From Hyphomicrobiales bacterium (GTDB lineage Bacteria; Pseudomonadota; Alphaproteobacteria; Rhizobiales; Rhizobiaceae), in contig UCMW01000007.1 of the NCBI GenBank assembly GCA_900473745.1, forward strand, positions 682,001 through 746,000: a stretch of 64,000 bases of DNA. The letters run 5' to 3'. Made by a program: the position numbers and the translations under genes. The notes under the pieces were generated by a model, which was not told where the DNA came from, did no database searches, and saw only the letters and a program-made list of their open reading frames with translations. How positions within the stretch are numbered: position 1 is the first letter of the stretch; every line of letters begins with the position of its first letter. Shown here piece by piece: positions 34,197 through 42,171 of this stretch.

Positions 34197-35120
34197 ATGG
34201 CTCAAACTCATTCCCATGTTCCGGCAGCCTCGCATCCGTCCCCTACGGCGGTCCTGCAGCTATTGAAGCCGATCACCTGGTTTCCGCCGATGTGGGCTTA
34301 TGCCTGCGGCGCGGTCGCTTCGGGCGCGGGCATGGGGGAAAGATGGCTTCCGATCGCCCTGGGCATCGTCCTCGCCGGCCCGCTGCTCTGTGGCACCAGC
34401 CAGGCCGTCAACGATTGGTTCGATCGGCATGTGGATGCGATAAACGAACCGGATCGTGTCATCCCTTCGGGACGGATGCCGGGCCAATGGGGGCTGTTCG
34501 TGGCCATCGCCATGTCCATTCTCTCCATGGCTGTCGCTGCCCTGCTGGGTCCGCTGGTCTTCGCCGCCGCGCTGGTGGGCCTCGCGCTGGCCTGGGGTTA
34601 CAGCGCACCACCCTTCCGTTTCAAACAGAACGGCTGGATCGGCAATGGGGTCGTCGGACTGAGCTACGAGACACTGCCCTGGATCACGGCGGCAACGGCA
34701 GCACTCGGTCACGCCCCGTCGGGAATGACAATCGTGGTGGCGATCCTCTACGGTCTGGGAGCCCACGGCATTCTGACCCTCAACGATTTCAAGTCGATCA
34801 AGGGCGATCGCGAGATGGGCGTCGACACCCTGCCGGTGTTGCATGGTCCGAGCAACGCGGCCCGGATCGCTTGTCTGGTCATGGCGACGACGCAACTCGG
34901 CGTGATCCTGCTGCTGGCGCAGGCGGCCCTGACGACAGGTGCGGCCCTGGTCGGCCTTGTCCTGCTTCTCCAAGTCCTCTGCATGCTGCGTTTCCTCCGT
35001 GATCCGGAAGGCAGGGCCGTCTGGTACTCGGCGGTGGGCGTCGGGCTTTATGTCAGCGGCATGATGGCTGCAGCGATTGCGTTGCGCTCGATCCCCCTTG
35101 CTACCGCGACCGTCGGATAG
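34197..35120 (+). CDS. bchG: Bacteriochlorophyll synthase (geranylgeranyl transferase) BchG
   Basis: UbiA-family prenyltransferase that esterifies bacteriochlorophyllide a with geranylgeranyl diphosphate. The Mg-diphosphate motif NDWFDRHVDAINEPDR and the second Asp motif NDFKSIKGDREMGVDTLP are clear, with about eight TM segments. Length is 307 aa. The next gene starts 10 bases after its stop. Confidence 0.94.
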   Translation: MAQTHSHVPAASHPSPTAVLQLLKPITWFPPMWAYACGAVASGAGMGERWLPIALGIVLAGPLLCGTSQAVNDWFDRHVDAINEPDRVIPSGRMPGQWGLFVAIAMSILSMAVAALLGPLVFAAALVGLALAWGYSAPPFRFKQNGWIGNGVVGLSYETLPWITAATAALGHAPSGMTIVVAILYGLGAHGILTLNDFKSIKGDREMGVDTLPVLHGPSNAARIACLVMATTQLGVILLLAQAALTTGAALVGLVLLLQVLCMLRFLRDPEGRAVWYSAVGVGLYVSGMMAAAIALRSIPLATATVG

Positions 35121-35130
35121 GAGGCGGGTG

Positions 35131-36495
35131 ATGGGCCGGGCAATTTCAAATACGGCGAAGCACCGACCCTCCATCGAAGGACTGGGCTGGCTTGCGATCA
35201 TCCGCCTCGGCCTTGTCCAGGCAGCACTCGGCGCGATTGTAGTGCTGACGACCTCGACGCTTAACCGTGTCATGATCGTCGAACTCGGTCTGGCGGCCGT
35301 GATCCCGGGCCTCCTGGTCGGCCTGCATTACGGCGTCCAGATTACGCGACCGGTCTGGGGGCACAAATCGGATACCGGGCGCTCGCGAACTCTATGGATC
35401 ATCGGCGGCCTCGCACTTCTCGCCTGCGCCGGAACCGGTGCCGCAGCCACGACGCTTCTCTTCGAACTCTCCTTCCTCGCCGGCGCCATCGCCGCGGTGC
35501 TCGCCTACATCCTGATCGGGATCGGTATCGGCGCTTCGGGCACCTCGCTGCTGGCGCTGATCGCCATGAAGACCGCGGTGGAGAGACGCGCCGCAGCGGC
35601 GACAATCACCTGGATGCTGATGATTACAGGCATCATCGTCACCTCGATTGTGGTCGGATCACAACTCGATCCCTATTCGCACGAGCGGCTGATTGCGATC
35701 ACGGCTGCAACAGGCCTGGCTGCGTTTGTGCTCGGTCTCGTCGGCGTTGCCGGCATGGAGGCCCGACCGACCGTCGAGACATCAAGATCCCGGGAAGTAT
35801 CGACGAGCTTTCGCGACAGCCTCAAAGATGTTCTCGACGATCGTGAGGCGAGACTCTTCACGGTCTTCATCTTCCTTTCGATGCTGGCCTTCGCCACGCA
35901 GGACCTCATTCTCGAGCCCTATGCCGGACTGCTCTTCGGCATGACGCCGGGCGAGACCACCAGCCTGTCGGGCACGCAACATGCAGGCGTTCTCCTCGGC
36001 ATGATCATGGTCGGTCTTTCAGGGGCCTTTTTCGGCAAACGCTATCAGGACCTTCCGCGCCACTTCATCACATCCGGCTGTTTTGGATCCGCTCTTGCGC
36101 TTGCAGCGCTCGCTCTCTCGGCCCAGACGGCACCGAATTGGCCTTTGCAGATCAACATTTTCCTGCTCGGCACCGCCAACGGCGCCTTCGCCGTTGCCGC
36201 CATAGGCACGATGATGATCCTCGCTGGCCGCGGCCGAACATCGAACTACGGGATGCGCATGGGCATCTGGGGCGCGGCGCAGGCCGTGGCCTTCGGGCTG
36301 GGCGGCGTCCTGGGCACGGTAGCCCTCGATCTGGGTCGCTGGCTGACGGCCAACGATGCACACGCCTTTGCTGCCGTCTTTTCGATCGAAGCTGCCCTGT
36401 TTCTCATCTCTGCCCTTGTTGCCACGCGCATCGGCCGAACGGGCAAATCACCCCGGGAGACCATGCCCGACACTGCCTTCATGCCTGGAGAATGA
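35131..36495 (+). CDS. PucC/Bch2-family MFS protein (BCD family) between bchG and bchP
   Basis: Twelve-helix membrane protein related to LhaA and PucC, at the position of Rhodobacter Bch2/ORF428. It shares TLNRVMIVELGLAAVIPGLL, WGHKSDTGRSR and DLILEPYAGLLFGMTPGETT with the BCD family. ATG 35131 has ggaggcgg upstream; the open frame before it overlaps bchG out of frame. Length is 454 aa. It probably handles bacteriochlorophyll between BchG/BchP and the apoproteins; direct evidence for that is lacking. Confidence 0.87.
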   Translation: MGRAISNTAKHRPSIEGLGWLAIIRLGLVQAALGAIVVLTTSTLNRVMIVELGLAAVIPGLLVGLHYGVQITRPVWGHKSDTGRSRTLWIIGGLALLACAGTGAAATTLLFELSFLAGAIAAVLAYILIGIGIGASGTSLLALIAMKTAVERRAAAATITWMLMITGIIVTSIVVGSQLDPYSHERLIAITAATGLAAFVLGLVGVAGMEARPTVETSRSREVSTSFRDSLKDVLDDREARLFTVFIFLSMLAFATQDLILEPYAGLLFGMTPGETTSLSGTQHAGVLLGMIMVGLSGAFFGKRYQDLPRHFITSGCFGSALALAALALSAQTAPNWPLQINIFLLGTANGAFAVAAIGTMMILAGRGRTSNYGMRMGIWGAAQAVAFGLGGVLGTVALDLGRWLTANDAHAFAAVFSIEAALFLISALVATRIGRTGKSPRETMPDTAFMPGE

Positions 36496-36530
36496 ACCCT
36501 GGCGCCGGCCCTGCCGGCACGGAGACGCGC

Positions 36531-37736
36531 ATGCGCAAGTTCTATGATGTCGCAGTCATCGGCGGTGGCCCTTGTGGTGCCATGGCAGCCGAGAGATTGG
36601 CCGAGATGGGCCATAGTGTCGTTCTCATTGACCCCGACAATCGCATCAAGCCCTGCGGCGGCGCCATTCCATCGCGAGCCCTTGCCGATTTCGCTATTCC
36701 GGAAACGCAACTGGTCTCGCGGGCAAATGCCGCCCGCATTATCGCGCCCTCCGGTCGGAGCGTCGACATGACCATCGGCGACATCGGCTATGTCGGCATG
36801 GTCGATCGCGCAACCTTCGACCCCTACCTGCGAAAGCGCGCCGCCGATGCTGGCGCTGACCGCCTGACCGCAAAGCTGGAGACGATCAGCGAAGGAGCGA
36901 ACGACGCGCTCGAGCTCACCCTGACACCAACCGCAGCCGAGGCGGATCGTGCGGCCATCCAGATCAAAGCACGCCGCGTGATCGGCGCCGACGGTGCCAA
37001 CTCCGCCGTAAGGCGACTGATGTTTCCCGCCGCGCGAAAGCCGCCTTATGTCTTTGCCTATCACGAGATCGTCGAAAGCCCTGTAAAAGCCGATCCGGCG
37101 GTCTTCCGCGCCGATCGGTGTGATGTCGTTTATGACGGCCGGATTTCGCCCGACTTCTACGGCTGGGTTTTCCCACATGGCGGTCACACCAGCATCGGCA
37201 CAGGGACAGCGGTCAAGGGACACAACATCCGCGAAGCGACCGCAAAGCTCAAACACGCGGCCGGCCTCGCTGATTGTCGTGTCGTCAGGCGCGAGGGAGC
37301 CCCTCTGCCGCTGAAGCCGATGAAGCGCTGGGACAACGGCCGCAACGTGCTTCTCGCCGGCGATGCCGCCGGCACCGTCGCGCCATCCTCGGGAGAAGGA
37401 ATCTACTATGCCATGCTGTGCGGCCAACTATCGGCAGACGCCACGCATCAATCGCTGCTTGTGGGCAGCGGCAGGCCTCTCACCGAGGCCCGCAAAAACT
37501 TCATGCGCGCGCACGGACGCGTATTCCTGATCCTCGGCATCATGCAGACGGTATGGTACCGCAACGATCGCTTCCGCGAAAAATTCGTGGCCATGTGTGC
37601 AGATCCGGATGTGCAACGCCTGACATGGGAGTCCTACCTCAACAAGAAGCTCGTCCGCCGCGATCCGCTGGCCCATATCCGCGTCTTCGCCAAGGATCTC
37701 GCACAGCTCTTCGGGATACCGGCAGGCCAGAGATGA
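36531..37736 (+). CDS. bchP: Geranylgeranyl reductase BchP
   Basis: FAD-dependent reductase that saturates the geranylgeranyl tail to phytyl. N-terminal FAD motif YDVAVIGGGPCGAMAAERLA, then KPCGGAIPSRAL and, in the middle, LLAGDAAGTVAPSSGEGIYY. ATG 36531 with ggag upstream gives 401 aa, close to the family size (about 390-400). An ATG at 36492, overlapping the previous stop as ATGA, would add 13 residues and may be used for coupling. Confidence 0.93.
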   Translation: MRKFYDVAVIGGGPCGAMAAERLAEMGHSVVLIDPDNRIKPCGGAIPSRALADFAIPETQLVSRANAARIIAPSGRSVDMTIGDIGYVGMVDRATFDPYLRKRAADAGADRLTAKLETISEGANDALELTLTPTAAEADRAAIQIKARRVIGADGANSAVRRLMFPAARKPPYVFAYHEIVESPVKADPAVFRADRCDVVYDGRISPDFYGWVFPHGGHTSIGTGTAVKGHNIREATAKLKHAAGLADCRVVRREGAPLPLKPMKRWDNGRNVLLAGDAAGTVAPSSGEGIYYAMLCGQLSADATHQSLLVGSGRPLTEARKNFMRAHGRVFLILGIMQTVWYRNDRFREKFVAMCADPDVQRLTWESYLNKKLVRRDPLAHIRVFAKDLAQLFGIPAGQR

Positions 37737-38035
37737 CGGCATGGTTCACGGCACTCTTCACGTCCGGCTGGATCAGCGTGATTGCGATCGTCGTTCTCTG
37801 GACAGTCTCGATCATGGCCGCCTGGCGGTCTTCAACCCCTGCCGCCATGCTCCGTAGCTTCATTCCCAACGCCATTTCGGGAAGCGCCCTACTCGCGGCT
37901 TTTGGCCTGGCGATGCGTCAAGGCCCGGTCACCGTGCTCGCGGCGCTGCTGGCTGTCTCGTTGATCGCCTTCCTCCTGGACCTGCGATCGAGATTGGCAG
38001 CTCAGGCCCCGGGATTGAGGCGACGAACGGAATGA
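37733..38035 (+). CDS. Small two- to three-helix membrane protein after bchP
   Basis: A 100-aa ORF whose ATG overlaps the bchP stop (ATGA). It reads MTAWFTALFTSGWISVIAIV at the start. It contains hydrophobic segments around VIAIVVLWTVSIMAAW, SGSALLAAFGLAM and VLAALLAVSLIAFLLDL, and ends in a basic tail. The last 34 bases overlap tspO tail to tail. I do not recognise a named family; position suggests a membrane accessory of pigment synthesis. Confidence 0.65.
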   Translation: MTAWFTALFTSGWISVIAIVVLWTVSIMAAWRSSTPAAMLRSFIPNAISGSALLAAFGLAMRQGPVTVLAALLAVSLIAFLLDLRSRLAAQAPGLRRRTE

Positions 38036-38487
38036 TTGAGGGTGGCAGCGGCCGTCACCCAAGTGAGATAGGGCACGAAAAGCACAGAGGCGAGCGGCGC
38101 GACCGGCCAGGCAGTCAGAATGAACAGAGCAACCGCCAGCCACAGGACCGCAACATCGATCAACGCCAGATCCATACGGCGACGCCCGAAGAAGAAGTAG
38201 GACCAAAGCGCGTTGACCACCATCTGCAGCGCCCAGAAGGCCATCGGCAACGACCAGCCAACCGTGGTCCACACCAGCCAGCCGGCATAGCCGATCATCA
38301 CATAAAGGATAGACCAGACGACCGGGAAGGCCCAGTTCGGAGGTGTCCAGCCGGGCTTGCGCAAGTTTTCATACCACGCACCAGGCTTGAAGATTGCTCC
38401 ACTGGATGCAGCTGCAAGCACGATGACAACAAAGATGGCTGCGGCCATGATCCGGCTCCGGGTTGGTTTTCGTATAGTCAAACGCAT
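38002..38487 (-). CDS. tspO: Tryptophan-rich sensory protein TspO
   Basis: TspO/MBR family five-helix membrane protein that binds porphyrins and, in Rhodobacter, negatively modulates photosynthesis gene expression. Signature blocks are WYENLRKPGWTPPNWAFPVV, LYVMIGYAGWLVW and ALWSYFFFGRRRMDLALIDV. ATG 38487 (MRLTIRKPTRS) gives 161 aa; an ATG nearer the first helix (MAAAIFVV) is an alternative. It is divergent from cycA with a TGT-N12-ACA site in the gap. Confidence 0.93.
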   Translation of the reverse strand: MRLTIRKPTRSRIMAAAIFVVIVLAAASSGAIFKPGAWYENLRKPGWTPPNWAFPVVWSILYVMIGYAGWLVWTTVGWSLPMAFWALQMVVNALWSYFFFGRRRMDLALIDVAVLWLAVALFILTAWPVAPLASVLFVPYLTWVTAAATLNHSVRRLNPGA

Positions 38488-38565
38488 AAGGCCTGCGTCT
38501 CGGTTCCGCAAATGGGACGGCGACCCGAGGCACACCACACTCCCGGCTTGGGGAGTATGGAAAAA

Positions 38566-38583
38566 TGTCATGCCAGCATTACA
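38566..38583. promoter_or_regulatory. Candidate TGT-N12-ACA site between tspO and cycA
   Basis: TGTCATGCCAGCATTACA matches the minimal PpsR consensus but has a GC-richer core and weaker arms than the bch/crt sites. It lies 36 bases before cycA and 78 before tspO. A chance match is possible. Confidence 0.4.
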
Positions 38584-38619
38584 TATGATTTGCATCCGCG
38601 ATTCCATGGGAGGATACAC

Positions 38620-39003
38620 ATGTCGAGGATAATTGCAGCCGCATGCACCGCCGCAGCACTTCTGCTGTCTTCCAACGCCTTTGCCCAGGATGTGGCGGCC
38701 GGCGAGACGGTGTTTAAGAAGTGTGCCGCCTGTCACAATGTCGACAGCGACAAAAACAAGATCGGTCCTTCGCTTCAAGGCGTGATCGGCAGGCAGCCAG
38801 GCACTGTAGAAGGCTTCAAATACTCCAAGGCAATGACCGATTTTGGCGCCGGCAAGGTGTGGGACGATGCCCAGCTCACGACCTATTTGGCGAACCCTCG
38901 TGGGGTCGTGAAGGGGACGCGCATGGCTTTCGTAGGTCTCAAGGATCCGAAAGACGTGACCGACGTGATTGCCTACCTGAAAACCTTCAGCACAGCCCAA
39001 TAA
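38620..39003 (+). CDS. cycA: Cytochrome c2-like soluble cytochrome c
   Basis: A periplasmic mono-heme cytochrome, 127 aa. A signal peptide (MSRIIAAACTAAALLLSSNA, then FAQ) precedes the heme motif CAACH at 35-39. The axial methionine is likely in KGTRMAFVGL. The small-loop class I sequence NKIGPSLQGVIGRQPGTVEG resembles c2/c550 electron carriers. In this context it is the obvious donor to PufC or the reaction centre. gggagg lies 5-10 bases upstream of ATG 38620. Confidence 0.88.
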   Translation: MSRIIAAACTAAALLLSSNAFAQDVAAGETVFKKCAACHNVDSDKNKIGPSLQGVIGRQPGTVEGFKYSKAMTDFGAGKVWDDAQLTTYLANPRGVVKGTRMAFVGLKDPKDVTDVIAYLKTFSTAQ

Positions 39004-39016
39004 TTGGTCTGCTTTC

Positions 39017-39044
39017 TTCCGCCGGGATGAAAATTCCGGCGGAA
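39017..39044 (+). terminator. Hairpin downstream of cycA
   Basis: TTCCGCCGG and CCGGCGGAA form a perfect 9-bp stem with a 10-base loop, 13 bases after the cycA stop. No T run follows, so termination may be weak or the hairpin may stabilise the 3' end. Confidence 0.5.
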
Positions 39045-39057
39045 ATCGAGAAGAATG

Positions 39058-39075
39058 TGTAAAAAAAAGTTTACA
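39058..39075. promoter_or_regulatory. Candidate TGT-N12-ACA site upstream of dxs
   Basis: TGTAAAAAAAAGTTTACA fits TGT-N12-ACA with TGTAAA/TTTACA arms in an AT-rich stretch, 130 bases before dxs. It would place dxs in the PpsR regulon, though the arms differ from the TTGACA type. Confidence 0.5.
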
Positions 39076-39205
39076 TATCGCTCGTCTTCTCCGAATATGT
39101 GCATATTGGACCATTCTCAGGCATTCGTTGCCGTTCCTGCCAAATGGGCAGCCTCGTCAGCACCGCGTCTAGAAGAATTGGCCACATGCGTGGGAGGAGA
39201 GCGCA

Positions 39206-41095
39206 GTGGGTTTGTCTTGTGCGAATGACGTCGCCACCCCTTTGCTCGACCAGGTGAAATCACCGGACGATCTGAAGCGCATGGATCAGGCCGAACTTTG
39301 TGATCTGGCGCGGGAATTGAGGGGAGAAACCCTCAGGATTGTCTCGGAGACGGGTGGCCATCTCGGATCCAGCCTCGGTGTCATCGAATTGACGGTCGCG
39401 TTACACTCGGTCTTCGACGCCCCGAGAGACACCATCATCTGGGATGTGAGCCACCAGTGCTATCCCCACAAGATCCTCACGGGACGACGCGACAGGATGC
39501 GGAGTCTGAGAAAGCGCAACGGCCTTTCCGGTTTCACCCGCCGCATGGAAAGTGCTTTTGATCCCTTCGGGGCCGCTCATTCCTCCACCTCCATTTCCGC
39601 CGGCCTCGGGTTTGCCACGGCACGCGACCTCAAGGGCGAAAACGGACACGTTGTTTGCATTATTGGCGACGGCGCCATGTCTGCCGGCATGGCCTTCGAG
39701 GCCATGAACAATGCCGGCAGGTCGGGTCGCCGCCTGATCGTGATCCTGAACGACAACGACATGTCTATCTCGGCGTCCACTGGCGCGCTGACCGGTCATC
39801 TGGCCGCGATCCGAGATAGGGCACAAACCTTGGCGGGCAATCTGTTTCAGAATTTCGGCTTCGACTATCGTGGCCCGGTGGATGGCCACGATCTCGACGT
39901 CCTGATACCGCTTTTGACTGACCTACACGAGACCGATACCGGTCCGGTTCTGCTGCATGTCGTGACAAGGAAGGGTGCAGGTTATGATCCGGCGGAACAG
40001 GCCGCCGACAAATACCACGGCGTCAATCCCTTCGACGTGACGACCGGTGTCCAGGTCAAGGTGCCGACCAAGGCGCCGAGCTATACGAAGGTCTTCGCGG
40101 ACGCCTTGATCAACGAGGCGAAGGCAGATGACCGGATCGTCGCCATTACGGCGGCCATGGCCTCCGGCACCGGCATCGACCGCTTCGAAGCCGCCTTCCC
40201 GGACCGCACATTCGATGTCGGGATCGCGGAACAACACGCAGTGACCTTCGCCGCAGGCCTGGCAGCAAGCGGCATGAAGCCCTTCTGCGCGATCTATTCG
40301 ACCTTCCTGCAGCGCGCCTACGACCAGATCATCCATGACGTTGCCCTGCAACAGCTTCCGGTGCGTTTCGCGATCGACCGTGCCGGACTGGTCGGTGCCG
40401 ACGGACCGACCCATGCCGGCGCTTTCGATATAATGTATCTCGCCCATCTCCCGGGTTTCACCGTGATGGCCGCGAGCGACGAGGCGGAACTTGTCCATAT
40501 GGTGGCAACCGCCGCCGGGCACGACGAGGGTCCCATCGCCTTTCGTTATCCACGCGGTGAAGGCACGGGCGTCACCTTGCCAGCGAAGGGAGAAATGCTG
40601 CCGATCGGCCGCGGCCGCGTCGTCGAACAGGGAACCCAGGTTGCCCTGCTTTCATTCGGCACGCGGCTCGCAGACTGCCTGAAGGCACGCCGCCTGCTCG
40701 CTCTGGAGGGCATTTCGGTCACCGTTGTCGATGCGCGTTTTGCCAAACCGCTGGACACGGCCCTGATTGCCGATCTGGTCGACAACCACGCCATGCTCGT
40801 CACGGTCGAGGAAGGCGCAACGGGCGGCTTCGGAGCACTCGTCCTGCATCACCTCGCCAATCGCGGAATGCTCGACGGGCGCTGTGCTGTACGAACATTG
40901 ACCTTACCCGACACGTTCATTGCACAGGCAAGCTCTGACGACATGTACGAGGAAGCGAAACTGACAGCGCGGCATATCGCGGCTGTGGCCCGCAATGGCA
41001 TCGCTTCGAGCCGCGTTCATGGCGACATGCGCCGGTCGGGAAGGGCCGGCCAGCAGGAACTGACAACGCGTCTCCACCGCGCGGAGGATCGCTGA
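39206..41095 (+). CDS. dxs: 1-deoxy-D-xylulose-5-phosphate synthase
   Basis: TPP-dependent enzyme that starts the MEP isoprenoid pathway from pyruvate and glyceraldehyde 3-phosphate. [18 protein letters not shown], the TPP motif starting GDG at 154-156 and running to NN, and the catalytic glutamate E342 in VGIAEQHAV are present. GTG 39206 follows ggaggaga. Length is 629 aa. Sited with idi, crtE and hemA in the PGC, it is likely a photosynthesis-linked copy feeding carotenoid and phytyl synthesis. Confidence 0.94.
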   Translation: MGLSCANDVATPLLDQVKSPDDLKRMDQAELCDLARELRGETLRIVSETGGHLGSSLGVIELTVALHSVFDAPRDTIIWDVSHQCYPHKILTGRRDRMRSLRKRNGLSGFTRRMESAFDPFGAAHSSTSISAGLGFATARDLKGENGHVVCIIGDGAMSAGMAFEAMNNAGRSGRRLIVILNDNDMSISASTGALTGHLAAIRDRAQTLAGNLFQNFGFDYRGPVDGHDLDVLIPLLTDLHETDTGPVLLHVVTRKGAGYDPAEQAADKYHGVNPFDVTTGVQVKVPTKAPSYTKVFADALINEAKADDRIVAITAAMASGTGIDRFEAAFPDRTFDVGIAEQHAVTFAAGLAASGMKPFCAIYSTFLQRAYDQIIHDVALQQLPVRFAIDRAGLVGADGPTHAGAFDIMYLAHLPGFTVMAASDEAELVHMVATAAGHDEGPIAFRYPRGEGTGVTLPAKGEMLPIGRGRVVEQGTQVALLSFGTRLADCLKARRLLALEGISVTVVDARFAKPLDTALIADLVDNHAMLVTVEEGATGGFGALVLHHLANRGMLDGRCAVRTLTLPDTFIAQASSDDMYEEAKLTARHIAAVARNGIASSRVHGDMRRSGRAGQQELTTRLHRAEDR

Positions 41096-41177
41096 AGCTA
41101 AACCGCAGGACGCCGACTGACGTATAAGACTACGAGAAGTTTGCGGTAACGAGAGAATGGAGTAGTATCCCATCGGG

Positions 41178-42143
41178 ATGAGCGAAACCGCCCAAGCCGA
41201 TGACCGGGAGGGTGACATGGCGGGTGATAGATTTGGGGGGCCGCCGAAAGGGACGGATGAGCCTCCTTACAAGAATAGTGGCAGATCAGGACAGAATGCA
41301 GGCGACCCGAGGCTCTCCAGCCTCGAGCAGAAGATTCTGGAGAGTGCAATCAGGGGTGCCGTCCCTCGACTTGTCGAGGCGGCGCAGAAGGAGTTCGTGA
41401 CCGATCTCCTGGACGACAAGGTCCCGCCGGAGATCGACCTCCACCTGTATCCGGAACTCGACCCGAAGGCGCGGGAGCTTCCGGGGACGGAAAAGGCGAT
41501 CACCTATCGTGAAGCTCTTGCCCAGGTGCTGGTGCAGCCGGATCCTCGCGGCCATCGCGAGATGATCGAAGAATTACAGCGCAGCGATATTCCGATGCAT
41601 ACGCTGGCAATCCACCTGTTCTCACCCGTGGCAGCACAGCTCGGGCGTCTCTGGTGCAATGATGAGACGGATTTCATCCAGGTGGCCGTTGCGTCAACAA
41701 GGCTGGGCATGATCGTCAATCATCTGTCCCAGAATCGTAGCCAGACAATGCGAGATCGACAACGGGCGAGACGCGTGCTGCTCGCACGGACGCAAGGGGC
41801 CATGCACACGATCGGCGTTTCGATCGTCGCCTCCTGTTTCCGTGACATGGGCTGGGACGTCGATGGTGGCGCGGACCTGGAACTCGACGACAGCCTCTAC
41901 ATGCGCCTGTCGAATTCTTCCTATGCCCTTCTCGGCATATCTGTCGGCCGCGTCGACGAGGTCGAAGAATGTGCCGAGGCCATTCGGCGCGTCCAATCCA
42001 ACAAGGCCCTGAGCCGAATGAAGATTGCGGTCGGCGGACCGGCCGTCATGAAGAACCCCGTCGCCTTCGGCGCGATCGGGGCCGACATGGTCGCAAAATC
42101 TGCGCTCGAAGTCATGCAGTTGGCCGACAGGATGAGTGCCTGA
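41178..42143 (+). CDS. Second cobalamin-binding regulator-like protein (PpaA/AerR-like)
   Basis: A 321-aa protein with a helical middle domain (TLAIHLFSPVAAQLGRLWCN, then DETDFIQVAVASTRLGM) like the B12 cap region. A C-terminal B12-binding fold follows: LLARTQGAMHTIGVSIVASC, SSYALLGISVGRVDEV and KIAVGGPAV. His210 in GAMHTIG lines up with the likely ligand histidine of the AerR-like gene at 31.7 kb. The first 45 residues are polar and disordered-looking. There is no HTH. It stands alone, after dxs, at the edge of the PGC. A light or redox antirepressor is likely but unproven. Confidence 0.78.
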   Translation: MSETAQADDREGDMAGDRFGGPPKGTDEPPYKNSGRSGQNAGDPRLSSLEQKILESAIRGAVPRLVEAAQKEFVTDLLDDKVPPEIDLHLYPELDPKARELPGTEKAITYREALAQVLVQPDPRGHREMIEELQRSDIPMHTLAIHLFSPVAAQLGRLWCNDETDFIQVAVASTRLGMIVNHLSQNRSQTMRDRQRARRVLLARTQGAMHTIGVSIVASCFRDMGWDVDGGADLELDDSLYMRLSNSSYALLGISVGRVDEVEECAEAIRRVQSNKALSRMKIAVGGPAVMKNPVAFGAIGADMVAKSALEVMQLADRMSA

Positions 42144-42171
42144 AAAACCTCGACCTCTGTCGGCCAGGCCA

